NCBI GenBank assembly: GCA_014218235.1 | Contig: CM024766.1 | Coordinates: 52,045,359-52,109,358 of the forward strand | Source of the DNA: Colocasia esculenta | Taxonomy: Eukaryota; Streptophyta; Magnoliopsida; Alismatales; Araceae | Length of the DNA: 64,000 nucleotides | Direction: 5' to 3' | Shown here: positions 12,293 to 23,403 of the stretch, piece after piece | Layout: each line of letters begins with the position of its first letter | How positions within the stretch are numbered: the first letter of the stretch is position 1 | Translations under genes and position numbers: made by a program | Notes under the pieces: model-generated | The model's database searches: none | The model's input: only the letters and a program-made list of their open reading frames with translations | Told to the model about the DNA's origin: nothing

Positions 12293-12397
12293 CTTTACAT
12301 TTTCATCATTCAACCTTTCTAATGTATGAAAGGCTGTGGCAAACCTTGTCACTCCAAACCTTACATGGTCCTTCCCTTTTGTCTCCTTTCTCATGTA
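12293..12397 (-). pseudogene. hAT transposase fragment 1 (after the DUF659 region)
   Basis: On the minus strand this 105-bp piece reads MRKETKGKDHVRFGVTRFAT and on to HTLERLN, the block that in plant hAT transposases follows the DUF659 domain (typically RPGVTRFATAFLTL). It is the direct continuation of the fragment at 43259-44156, separated from it by the whole Copia-A insertion; 12393-12397 is the left copy of the atgta target duplication. It is cut on the other side by the LTR end at 12292. Confidence 0.85.
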
Positions 12398-14249
12398 TGT
12401 TGAGTTGTGTGTTTTGATGATGACATATTATACACAATCTGATATCATATTGCATATATATGGAAGATTGTTGACTTGTGTATTTATTTGGATGATGACT
12501 AAAGCATGTTGTTGTGGATGATGTCTAAACACTCATACTTTGATTTGGATGATGACATATTGTACATATTATAATAATGATTAAAAAACATATTTTGGAT
12601 ACCTCATATTTCATATTTTGATGATAATGATATGTTTTGATGGTTTACACTTTATACATACAGGTTTACACAATTTTGTCAAAGTTGTGTCGACACACAT
12701 TAGAAGTCAGGTCGACACACATAATCTGTTTAGTAAACTCCTGAAGAACAAAGTCACAGTTGTGTCAACACACATTGGAAGTCAGGTCGTCACACATAGT
12801 CTGCCCAGTAAGCTTCTGAAGAACAAAGTCACAGTTGTGTCGACACTAGTTGTTAATCAGGTCGACACAAGTTTCCTTCCTGTAAGTTGGAACTGAAATT
12901 TAGTCAGTTGTGTCGACACACATGAAAACTTGTGTCGACACACATTGCGTGAAAACTCATAAACGTAAAAGGTATGATTTGTAAATGATGTGATTTATCT
13001 ATGAAGGCTTTTGGGAGACTCTATTATTACCAAAATACCCTTTCATCCAAGTGGCTATGAGGAAAAGGACTTTTGGACATGTGACAACCTTGGGTGAACC
13101 CTAGATTTTTGTGCACATGCCTCTCACGTACAAGGGACTGCACTGAGGCTATAAAAAGCCTCTTGTCTCATCTGGAGCAGCCATCCATCATAGAGAACGT
13201 GGGGATCAAGGCCAAGCATAGAAGGAGAGTGTTAGAGTGCTGTAAGAGGAGCTGATCAAGGAGAAGAGTAGCAGAGCTGAGAAAAAAAAAACAATCGTGC
13301 AAAAGAGCAGTAGAGGAAGAAGGAGCAGTCGTGTAAAGGAGAAGCAGCAAAGTTGAGAAGAAGAAGTAGATCTGAAGGAAGGTGGAAGAGGAAGCTTGTG
13401 CAAGAGCAGAAGCACAAAGCTCAGCATCTGTGGCAGAACTCAAGAGCATCAACTCATATCTGAATTTCTCTATAAATTAGATCTAAAATAGAGTATAGTG
13501 AATTGAGGTTGATTTGACGGATTTCAAGTCAGATTGGCTGAGGAGCACATCCAGATGATGCGTTTGTGCAAGAAGATCTGAAGCACGACTTCAACTCTCA
13601 AAATCTGAAGATCCGGAGTTCAATTCAAACAGTCCAGATGAAATTGAGCAAAGCCGAAGGACTGTTGTTCGAGGATTTGTCTCCTTTAACTCTGATCTTC
13701 ATGTGAATTTGTTTTTTACTTTTAAACGTCATCATGAACTCTTTAATTGCTCCTACTAGTGACAGGAGAGTTGATCCCATACTGTGTTTGTGTGTGGATT
13801 AAGAAGGTCCGTTTGACCTTGAAGCTATGAATCAGTTGGAAAGCTATGAGTTAGCGGTCAAGCTGTAAGTCAGCATTCAAGCTGTGAGTCAGTAGTTGTT
13901 TAAAGATGTGAATCTGCAGTTTAGTGAAGCCTCACTTGGTTTGGGTGAGGGGTGGATATAGGTCTCCATTTGGGAGCTGAACCACCTTAAAAATATCTTG
14001 TGTAGTGGTTTGATGTGTTGATTTTCCACTAGAATACTTGCATAGTATTTTGATCACCTTCTAAGCACTCACACACTTATAGATAGATGATCTAATGTGC
14101 TTTAGATTTCTATAAGTTAATCAAATCAGTGAGTACTTATTTGAATAGAGATTTTAATTTGACATTTTTTTAATTACATAAGATTTTCGCTGCAAATCTA
14201 TTCAACCCCCCTTCTATATTTGCCATATGACCGCATCTTCGATCCAACA
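12398..14249 (+). repeat. Copia-A 5' LTR (1852 bp)
   Basis: Starts TGTTGAGTTG and ends GATCCAACA. Contains the palindrome array 12687-12941 and a TATA box in GGCTATAAAAAGCC around 13148-13160. Matches the copy at 41405-43258 along its length. Confidence 0.95.
12687..12941. repeat. Array of four TCGA palindrome pairs in the Copia-A LTR
   Basis: Each pair is one GTTGTGTCGACAC unit and one TCAGGTCGACAC unit. TCGA (or its mutated form) starts at 12690/12712, 12765/12787, 12840/12862 and 12913/12935: 22 bp within each pair and 75, 75 and 73 bp between pairs. The second pair is damaged (TCAA and TCGT). The layout is the same as in Copia-1. The array lies about 210 bp upstream of the TATA box. Confidence 0.92.
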
Positions 14250-14251
14250 CT

Positions 14252-14262
14252 TGGTATCAGAG
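14252..14262 (+). other. Copia-A primer binding site
   Basis: TGGTATCAGAG two bases after the 5' LTR, complementary to the 3' end of plant initiator tRNA-Met. Confidence 0.9.
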
Positions 14263-14303
14263 AGGGTCCTCCATTCTTGTGGTTAACAACCCAGAGAGTT
14301 CAA

Positions 14304-15014
14304 ATGGATCTAAGGGGATATATGTCAGAAGGATACTCTATGTATAGACCTCCTTATTTTGATAGATCAAACTATTCTTACTGGAAAACTCGCATGCAGG
14401 TTTTTTTAAGAGCCCAGGATCATCAAATCTGGAAGGTGGTTAGTAGTGGACCCTATGAGCTGCTAGAAGATGAAGAGAAATGGACTCCAGAGCAAATGAA
14501 GAGGTCAAATGCTAACTGGAGTGCCATGAATATCATGCAATGCTCTCTCCATCCTACAGAGTTTTCAAGAGTCTTTTCATGTGCCAGCGCCAAGGAGATA
14601 TGGAATCGTCTAATGGTAATTTTTGAAGGTACCTCCGATGTAAAAGAAACTAAAGCCAATATGTTAGTTTCTAAATATGAGGCATTTAAAATGAAAAATG
14701 ATGAAACTATCTCAACGATGTATGATAGATTAACTTTACTGACAAATGGCCTGAAGAGTCTAGGAAAAACATATACTGAATATGAACTTGTTAGAAAAAT
14801 TCTTAGATCATTGACTCCAATTTGGCATACAAAGGCTACTATAGTTGAAGAGTCCAGAAATCTATCTACTACAACTATTGACCAATTGATTGGTTCCATA
14901 AAGACATATGAATTGGGTTTGAAAAGGACAGATGGTGATGCGAAGAAAAAGAAGTCACTAGCACTTAAAGCAAGTCCTAGTGTGAAAGAATCAAATGAGG
15001 AAGAAAATCTTTAG
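14304..15014 (+). pseudogene. gag: Copia-A Gag, N-terminal UBN2-type domain
   Basis: Copia Gag core with PPYFDRSNYSYWKTRMQVFL near the N-terminus and the blocks AKEIWNRL, ETISTMYDRLTLL and ELVRKILRSLTPIW that mark the UBN2/gag-polypeptide families. The ATG at 14304 (MDLRGYM) is the best start, about 40 bp after the primer site. The same domain in Sirevirus-B (34879-35300) aligns block by block. The ORF ends at a stop at 15012-15014, and Gag continues in another frame from about 15017, so one frameshift separates the halves. It is otherwise long and open, which is notable because no pol accompanies it. Confidence 0.92.
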
Positions 15015-15016
15015 GC

Positions 15017-16258
15017 TCAGGAAATGAATCAAGTGAATCTACCTTGCTCACAAGGAAATTCAGAAAGTTTTTAAGAAAAGAAGGTAAATGATTTCTTAAA
15101 AGAAGACCTCAGGTAGACAACTCTTCCAAACAGAAACAATTTGTTAACAAAAGTTCTAACAGAACTGTCTGTTACAATTGTAGGAAACTAGGGCATATCA
15201 AACCAGAATGCCCGGATGCTCAGAAGAAGATTCAACCCAAGTGGAAGAAAAATAAGCACAGAGTTATGATAGGAACTAGGAGTGAAGAAGAAGTGGATGA
15301 GGAAGAAGAAAATTCAAAGGATGATGAGGATGAAAGCAAAATATGCTTAATGGCCAGGGAAAGCTCCAATGATTCGGTAAATTCTAATAATTTTCTGAAT
15401 TCATGTTCTGACAGTGATGATGAAGAATTATCTTATGATGAATTGAAAAATCTTTGTGAACATTTGTGTAAAAGAACTAAGAAGATGAAATCTGAAAATA
15501 AGATTCTAAAACTTGAAATTCAGTCAAAAGAAATCATGTTGGAAAGTTCTCAAACCCTTTCAAAAGAAAATGAAGATCTGAAATATGAAAATCAAATTTT
15601 AAAAAATGAATGTGAAAAGGAAGAGAAAGGACTGAATATCTTAAAAGAGAACAATGAAAAGTTTACTCAAAATAATGCTAAGTTGAAATCTGAAATTGAA
15701 CAATTTAAAAAACAAATTGCCAACATGGCTCGTGATCATCAAGTAAATGAAAAGCTTAAACAATTGGTTGAAGAAAATTATCATTTGAAAAAGAAAATTG
15801 AATGCTTATTTTTTGACAGAATATTGAATAATGAATGCAACAGTCTAAATAAGATGAATGATGAGCTAAAAGCTGAAAAAGAAAAATTGACAAATGAACT
15901 TGAAGCTGCTGTGAACAAAAACCAAAATTCTGAAAAGAAAATCTCTGAATTGAACAAGATTGTTGATGGTCTAAAATCTACTTTATCGAAGTTTGTGCAA
16001 GGTACAAACAATCTGAACAATCTTCTTAGAATGAAGGTTAATTTTCAAAACGAAGGTTTAGGATATAACCCTATGAATAAAAAGAATTTTGAAAACAAAA
16101 CAAAAACTTCATTTATCAAAACTACTGCTAACAAGAACTCCAACTTGCCTAATGAAAAACTAGTGAAAGTTCTTGTTCAGAAAAGTGCTAAAAAACAAAA
16201 AAAGAAAATGAAGAAAGATATTGCAAATAGAAAGAACCATGTGTCTGCTAAAAACTAG
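15017..16258 (+). pseudogene. gag: Copia-A Gag, zinc knuckle and long coiled coil
   Basis: Continuation of Gag in a second frame. It holds a TGA stop at 15089-15091, a CCHC knuckle at 15170-15211 (CYNCRKLGHIKPEC), an acidic linker and then about 250 residues rich in E, K, L and N that form a near-continuous coiled coil (about 15430-16020), ending in a lysine-rich tail. Between the stop at 15089 and the TAG at 16256 the frame is open for 388 codons, a good length for the C-terminal half of a Sirevirus Gag. The open frame may reflect selection on Gag before the element died, or chance. Confidence 0.88.
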
Positions 16259-16967
16259 AAACAGAAAAAGGAAAAGTAAATAGGTTTCTACAAAGTTTTT
16301 CAACCTCTTTCGACAACCCAAAAAGCTCCAAGGCAAGCTCCACTTCAACATCATGCCACGAGCCACCAAAGAGTACCACTTCTTCATCAACCCAAGAATA
16401 ATCAAAGGTACTCTAGAGAGTTTCAGATGTTCCAACACATGCACCAATACAAAGATATGTACTAGGTAAGGAATTCACAAACCTGCTTCAATTGGAATAA
16501 ACTTGGTCATCTTGCCGAGTATTACTGGAATAAAACTCAAAGAATGCAGAAACATGTCAAACTAGTCCAATGTTTCACATGCCACATTGGTCATATCTCT
16601 AGAGACTGTTGGCATAGAATTGATCAATTTATGCAAGCTCCCAAGCCCCATGCTCATACATATGCTAATGTACATAGGAATAAAAGTCATGTTTATGCTG
16701 AAATTACTCAGAAATTCCATGTACATATAAACAAAATTGTTGCACAAAAGAAGTCTTCTGCTATCCATGATAAAAAAAAATGAAAATATAGATGCATTGA
16801 ACAAGACAAAGGGAAAATATGGAACTAATGTTGCTTATGGCTCCATTAATGAAAGAAATGTATCTACACCAAAAATAAAATCTTTTTGGATTAAAAAATC
16901 AATATTGTCATCTAATTTTTTCTCCACTGCAGGACCCAAGCCTATATGGGTCCCAAAGCCAGCTTGA
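16259..16967 (+). pseudogene. gag: Copia-A Gag C-terminal tail with degenerate second knuckle
   Basis: Frameshifted remainder of Gag. Near 16572-16610 CFTCHIGHISRDC is a zinc knuckle one residue short between the second Cys and the His. The end at about 16930-16967 contains GPKPIWVPKPA, matching the Gag/protease border of Sirevirus-B and Copia-1. After it, where LDSGCSRHMTG is expected, no protease is found. Confidence 0.6.
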
Positions 16968-19242
16968 TCAGCAAGCTGAGGAGCCTTGCAGCCATACATT
17001 GTAAATGGATTCAAAACATTGACTGTGCAAGGCAAGAGCTGATTGGAGAATATAGGTAAAATCTTTGAAAAAAAAGAAATGAAGATTGTTCAGGTAAAAT
17101 CTCATATCATTTCAAAATTGAATTGCTTGAGTTGGAATAACATTTTAGAATTTTATCTGAACAATGAAAAATGTGTTTTGATGTTGCTCCCAACAATAAC
17201 ATTGTGTCATAACAATTGGAATCATGTTTATGTTATCATGCTTGTTTGACTATGCCCATGATTCTTTATGCATATAATTTGTTTTAACTTCTTGGTATAT
17301 CAAATGATTTTGGTATATCAAATGATGACATGTGGAAAGACAAGTTATGCTTATCTGGAAGCTATTATTATGTATAAGAAAACTACTATGTCAAGTACCA
17401 AAAGTCATATTTTGCATAAAGCTAATTCTGTACATAATCATGTTCGAATTGTTTGCAAACATTTCATATCATGCACATGCTAAGGGGGAGTAAATTTAAA
17501 AAGGTAAAAGGTCTTTAAACAACTGCAAATAAATGTCAAAACTTGTAAAATGGGAAAATTTTAAAAATAAAGCTTTTGATCATAATCAGGTCGACACACA
17601 TTTGCTCATGTGTAGACCCCAGTTGCTTACTGCTACTCCGTGCTTAAGAATTTCTTGCTCATGTGTCGACACACTAAGGATCGAGTGGCGACACATCATC
17701 ATCTAAATTTTTGGAACTGTTCATCTTCAAGTGGAGCTGAGTCTTTCTCGAATCATCTTGATAATATCTACTAAAATTCATGCTTGAAAATCGATTTCCA
17801 TTCATTTCCTGATTCAAATCATCATGATAACTCTCTTTTACTTGCCATTGAAGAATTCACATGTCTGAATCTATTATGATGTTTTGTCGATGCAAATCAA
17901 TCTTTTTCACTCTCTTGAATCCTTATCATCAACAAATCTCTTGGCTTGTCAGTTGACTTCTTCATGCTCCATTGATAATTTTATATGAGAAATAAAGATT
18001 AATTACCTAAAATTTTTTTGTGTTCTTGGATTAAACATGAAGATGAGAAAAAAGATTCAGAGTCATGTGTCTATCTTTATCCTCGAATGTTATTTTAGAC
18101 TTTTGTTGCAAAACACTTTAATTAGACACATGAGTTGTCTTGAGTTTTATATCAAAAGAAATACTGCAGTTTTTTTTAAACAAATGCTAAGAATAAAATT
18201 TTAACAACTCAAGACCATGATCTATTATGGTAAAAAGCTACCTGTCACTCAACTGAGAAATCTTGAAAAAATTGAAATATTTTTTTTAGAAAAAAGAACA
18301 TTTTAAGGAAATTACAGAGTAATCATTAGTACACTGAGTAACCAAGCTCCTTCACCTGAGACGTGGTTGAAGCTTGAGTCAAAAGGTGTTACTAAGTTAT
18401 CTATGGTGAAAAAGAGGCAATCAAATGGATAACATGCTGAGTAGTCGGGTATTCCTGCACTGAGTAAGTGTATATGCTCGTACATAAAAGTATGGATTAA
18501 ATCATTTTGCTAAATCTCCTGAAATGTTTCAAAAGATTAAAATGAATAGAAAATAAAATAATGTATAGAGTGCAGCTAACCTGAAATAGAAATCAGGTTG
18601 TTCAAGAGTGCTAACTTATTATTCTACATTATGTTAACATCAAAACTTTGATCTTTTGATTGATATACATTCTTGACAACTCAAGTTAGGACATAGCACC
18701 ATATCACATTTATAAATAAAATTATGAAGTGATTTTTTGATGATAAAGAACTGACATTCAAACTCAATAAAAAATCATCTTCATTTTTAACCCTTGGTGC
18801 ACATTATGAAAGGTACAATTATCATTGTCTCTCATATATTAATATCATAGTGTACCTTGATATTCCTCTGACTAACCCATCTTGCTGCTTCTACTTAACA
18901 AAAAATCATTCATGTTCATCCTTTTCATGACAAATGCAGGTCTCTGCTTTTTAGAATCTTTCTTTTACTTGAGATTCAAATTTTGTATTTAGGGGGAGAA
19001 ACTTGTCTCATTTCTGAAACCACATTCTTGCTCAGACCCTTGGACCAAGCATTGATGTAATCATTTCTTTTGGTATCATTGTGCTCTCACCCTTCTTACT
19101 TATTCATTTGGTCTTCAACAATTGATATCCATTGGTATCACATCCTTGTACTTTTAGTTTCTCACTTCATCAATTGGTATCAATTTATTCTCAACCCTCT
19201 TGCACAGTCTACTTTATTTGAAATCAAAGACTCAATTTGTAT
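16968..19242 (+). other. Copia-A internal sequence lacking pol
   Basis: 2.3 kb of AT-rich sequence with no recognisable protease, integrase, RT, RNase H or env-like domain in any frame. It has polypurine-like runs AAGGGGGAG at about 17483 and AGGGGGAGAA near 18991, and a palindrome group at 17588-17694. It breaks at 19242 where Gypsy-A begins and resumes at 41210; 19238-19242 is the left tgtat duplication. Confidence 0.6.
17588..17694. repeat. Two TCGA palindrome pairs inside Copia-A
   Basis: AGGTCGACAC with a decayed partner TGTAGACCC (core starts 17591 and 17613), then TGTGTCGACAC with decayed partner GTGGCGACAC (17666 and 17688). Steps are 22 bp within pairs and 75 bp between pairs, the same as in the LTR of this element. 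It lies just downstream of a polypurine-like run. Confidence 0.75.
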
Positions 19243-22171
19243 TGTCACGTCCCGACGCGGAATATCGGAGCGCGAAGGCAGTTGCAAGAAAAGGGTATAG
19301 AGCGAGTACTAGACATCAAACCATTGCACATTGAATAATACTAAAGCAAATCTTTCTCATTAATAACTTTTCAAATGTCTAGTTACAACCACTAATATCA
19401 GAGCCATTCTACAGGGCCCAATTACATTGCAAAAAAGGAAATAACTAACTACAACTCTAAGATAACATAATGACTCGAGGGTACTCTTGGCTTCACTTTG
19501 GTCATTCCCTTCCTCGTGAGTGTATGTGTCATCCTCGGTCTCACCTGAGAACACAACATCAAATAACGTAGGGTGAGCGATAACGCCCAGTAGGACTTAA
19601 ATCTCAGGCTCAAGCAGGCTTTAAATAATTAGCGCATTTAATGGCAGAGTATATAAGATAGTAGGTACAAGAGAGTCAAAATATAGCAAGAGATAGCACA
19701 ACAGGTAACAGGATAGCACAATAGCACGAGATCGAGTATAGTTTCCAAAAATAGCACAAGTATCGAGTATAGCATGAATAGCAGGATGGCCATAGCACAA
19801 CTAGCACAAGTATAATAATAGCACGACGAGTATAGCACTTGTTTGTCATTCTAGACATCGAGAGAGTATAGCACGATTTGTGTTTTGATTGTCATATAGA
19901 TAGTCGAGATAGATAGCACTTGAGTGTAATGCCAAACACTCTGATCATTTAACTCCCATGGGCACTAGCACTTTCGGGTGCACATCCCAGGACCAGATTA
20001 GGCCCTTTATATATTGCCACGCATTAGTTATATTGTATCTTTAGACAATCAATCAATGGCCAATATAGAGTACCAAGAATAGTTAAGAGCACTAGATGAA
20101 TAGACGAGATAGTAGAGAGAACGTGAATAGACGAGCGAGAAGAGTATAGATGAGAGCTAAGGGTACATCACGTAAAACAACGAGTAAACAGGCGATAGTA
20201 ACAATTGCACAACACGCGCACGTCGTATTGGCAGTCAGGTGGAATTCACGATCTTCCCGCTGGCCATGTTATGCACAAGTCCAGAGGTCCGACGTGATTC
20301 AAGGTAAGAATGAACTTCTAATAGCCGTTTGGATCATATCGATCCCTAAAGGTGTAATGGGTGTTAGGGTAAAACTGGCTCGTCGACCATGTGCGAATCC
20401 ATGATCAGAGGAGACTTACGGAGGCCTTGTGCAAGGGTTCACTAGTCCGGTGAAAGGAATATGCGATGGAGAGTTCACCACAAGCCAAGTAAAGTGTGTA
20501 TATAAAAACATGTGCTCGACGTTCTAGAGGAATTCTAGAACAGTGGAGCATCGATATCGGTATATAAACAACGCAAGAAACGAATACAAGTCCTATAAAA
20601 TAGGGCAATTAATATACTTTATTGCAATAAATTACCAGATACATTATGAGATATTTTATGTCAGATTTCAGCCATATATGGATGGTTCATGTGTGTGCAT
20701 GTGTAAGAGAAATCATCGATAGAAAAGAAGTCATGAATATGTATTTTAAAGCATTCAATATAGCTCCATTTTAAAATAGGTGTTTTTACTGCGTGTATGG
20801 CTGTTAAAAAGGCGTAAGAATTTTATGGGTTTTCATCAAAAATTCTGTGAACGCGACGTAGGCCAGTAAGGGTCGCGACAGGGTCAAGGCAGATCGCGAC
20901 AGGGCCTGAAAAGGGTTGCGACAGGGCTGCCTGGACAGAAGGCCAGAACGCGACGTAGGGTACTGTCGTGTTCAAAACGCGACAAGGAAAGCGTCGTGAC
21001 GGGCTTGAGAACGCGACCTATCAGGCTGTCGCGTTCTCAGGTCCGTGGCCTGAGTTTGACAGAGTTCTGCTCTGTCTTCGATTGCAGTCCAGAAATATCA
21101 AATTTTGATACAGGGTCATTCAGAAAATCATAACTAATTGTATACACGATGAAAAATCATGAAACAAGTGGCAAATGAAACTAGACATGCGAGAGTACTT
21201 CCATTAAATAGGAATTAGACAGAGAGCATGGTTTGAACATGGTTTGAGCATGAACAATAACAAGTAACATAGAACATGATATAAAGAGCAAGATTGATTT
21301 AATTCGAGCAACATGCTCAACAAAAATTAGGGCTTTCAGGGGCAAAAGATCCCTAACAACATGAGGTGTCTACAGTAAAAATTTCGTAGCATGGGATCAA
21401 GTGTACATGGAGATATGATTCAAACATGATGACTCAGAGTTATCTTGTTTGCAGAACTTCTAAAATCAAGAACAAAAGATTGACTCGATGAAAAATTATG
21501 AAACAAGAGGGCTTTTGTTCCTGGTGATTGGAACTACCTATAGATGGATTTGATTTAGTTTTGCTTGTGAGAATGCCTACCTTTGACTCGATTTGTCCTC
21601 TAGGGTTAAAATCTCCAAGAACGAGGAAGAAGCTCCAAGAACTCCTTCTCCCCACGAGATCCTCTCCTCCTTGGCCTCTTCTCCACGTCCAACAACCTTT
21701 GGCAATGAGCTAGGGTCGGCCAAGAGGGTTTAAGAGATATATTTATGCATGTATGGGTTCCTATTCCTACTTCTATTCTAATTGCTCTTTAATTACGAGA
21801 TTTCCTAACTCCAACATTCCTTTCTTGCTTTCCAACCTCTATTTAGGTTAGGATGGGATCTAAATTCGTGCTAAATCATAAGGGGTAGGCTTAAGAATCC
21901 AATTCCAACTCTTATTGCCTCTTTTAATGCTTAAAGAGTCCTTTTCTATTTAAGAGATATTAAGACTCCAAATTTAGGATATTTTCTTTTTATTTACTAT
22001 TTGTAAATTCATATTTTGACCCAATAAGTTCTAGAGGATCCATTAAGCAAAGCCTATTACTCTTTTCCATTTAATGTGTTTTATTTAATGCTCTTTTCAT
22101 TGAATATCCCTTTAGCTGAGTTTTCTATTATTATTAATTTTTTATTTTTCTCAAAAATTCAGGTTGCTACA
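19243..22171 (-). repeat. Gypsy-A 3' LTR (2929 bp)
   Basis: TGTCACG...GCTACA. Matches 38264-41209. Contains a CpG-rich cluster of CGCGAC words (20850-21040) and a TATA-like element, minus strand, near 21735-21750. Confidence 0.95.
20850..21040. repeat. CGCGAC motif cluster in the Gypsy-A LTR
   Basis: Words such as TCGCGACAGG, AACGCGACGTAGG and TGTCGCGTTC recur in both directions within 190 bp, standing out from an otherwise AT-rich LTR. The right LTR has the same cluster at about 39896-40085. Confidence 0.8.
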
Positions 22172-23062
22172 GTCAGGGCCTCCAGTGCAAGTGGATTCAT
22201 TGGCTAGGCCAACCGGGCCTCAAGTTTTGTAGAGGAAGCTGCAGTGCCCCCAGGGCCTTCTGATCCCCCTAGTCTTCAGACTCCAGCCCCTTCTTCTCCA
22301 CCTATCTCTTTCACTGCCCCACCTGCTCCTGAACCCTCCAAGAAACCCCTTCCAAAACACATTTCTTCTCCGACTCCTTTCCCTGCTGCCTCCTCTTCCT
22401 CACCTATCCCTTCCTCTTCCATTCCTCCTTCAACTTCTGAGGCACCTCTTGCCTCCTCTTTAGGTACCTCTTCTCCTGGTCCCTCCTCTACTGGGCCATC
22501 TACTCAACCTCCTCCCACTTCATCTTTTGCCTCTCTTCATCCACCTACTCCACCATCTTTGATTACTATCATTCCTGAGGGTGCCAGTATCATTCACCAT
22601 ACTATGTAAGACATCAAGGATGAGTTTGAGGAAGCCATCCTCTGCACAGTTCTTTCTGTCTCTGCCTATATCCATAGGACTAAATCTCAGCCTTCTTCCA
22701 GTCCTACCTCTAAGAAAAGGAAGACATCTATAGGGCTTGTTTTCCCTTCCTCTCAAACTCTCTTTCCTCCTCTGTGGTACTCTCTTTCTATTGTCCACAG
22801 AAGAAAAACTCTATATTCTGAATATCTCCAAAAGTGTACTTTTTCTGCCACTTTTGGTCTACCCTACCTCAATCTATCCAAACATCTCAATATCATTCAT
22901 CCTATTTCTCTTATCCCTAAGCCTGACCAAGCAAAAATCCTATCTTCAGCTGAGTCCAAGACTGAGGATTAGTGGGCCAGGGCTAATAAAGATGTCTACA
23001 GAAAGTTTGAGGTTGCCAGGGCCAACAATTTTCCACCTTCAGACCACCCTCTCAAGTATTGG
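22172..23062 (+). other. Unrecognised plus-strand coding fragment replacing Gypsy-A pol
   Basis: This segment reads as one plus-strand frame of roughly 285 codons with only two stops (about 22607 and 22969). The first 120 residues are very rich in proline and serine. The second part is more globular (DIKDEFEEAILCTVLSV, a basic KKRK stretch, then YRKFEVARANNFPP). It runs opposite to Gypsy-A and lies exactly between the 3' LTR boundary (22171) and the broken RT (about 23062). The composition recalls the proline-rich part of retroelement third ORFs, but I do not recognise the protein. No TSD or LTR of its own is visible, and the polypurine tract expected beside the LTR is missing. Confidence 0.5.
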
Positions 23063-23403
23063 GCTCCAGATATCTGGTCGAATAGTTCATCGACCCTAGG
23101 CAATGGGTACTTGTTCTTGATGGTCAATTGGTTGAGTTGACGATAGTCGATGCATAGTCTCATTGACCCATCCTTCTTCTTGACAAATAGCACAGGTGCT
23201 CCCCAAGGGGAGGTACTTGGTCTGATGAACCCCTTCTCTAACAGCTCCATCAGTTGTGCTTTTAGTTCTTTCAATTCAGTAGGCGACATCCAGTACGGTT
23301 GACGCGATACCGAGGTAGCTCCAGGAGTCAACTCAATGGCGAAGTTGACGTCACGTTCAGGGGGAACTCCGGGTAAGTCTTCAGGGAATACATCTGAGTA
23401 GTC
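23063..23403 (-). pseudogene. pol: Gypsy-A reverse transcriptase, N-terminal part only
   Basis: Minus-strand motifs in order: FIRPSTSPWGAPVLFVKKKDG, RLCIDYRQLN, NKYPLPRVDELFDQISGA. These are the fingers and early palm of a Gypsy RT. The homology stops at the junction near 23062, before the catalytic YVDD. RT palm, RNase H and integrase are absent, so the copy cannot move by itself. Confidence 0.9.

Noticed and set aside
13168..13452. Minus-strand Leu/Ser-rich ORFs in the Copia-A LTR (also 42190-42438)
   Set aside because: They arise from a purine-rich AGCAGAAGAAG stretch in U5/R, differ between the two LTRs, and resemble no known protein.
14252..14262. TGGTATCAGAG sites as tRNA genes
   Set aside because: Only the 11-14 bases complementary to the tRNA 3' end are present, next to LTRs; they are primer binding sites.
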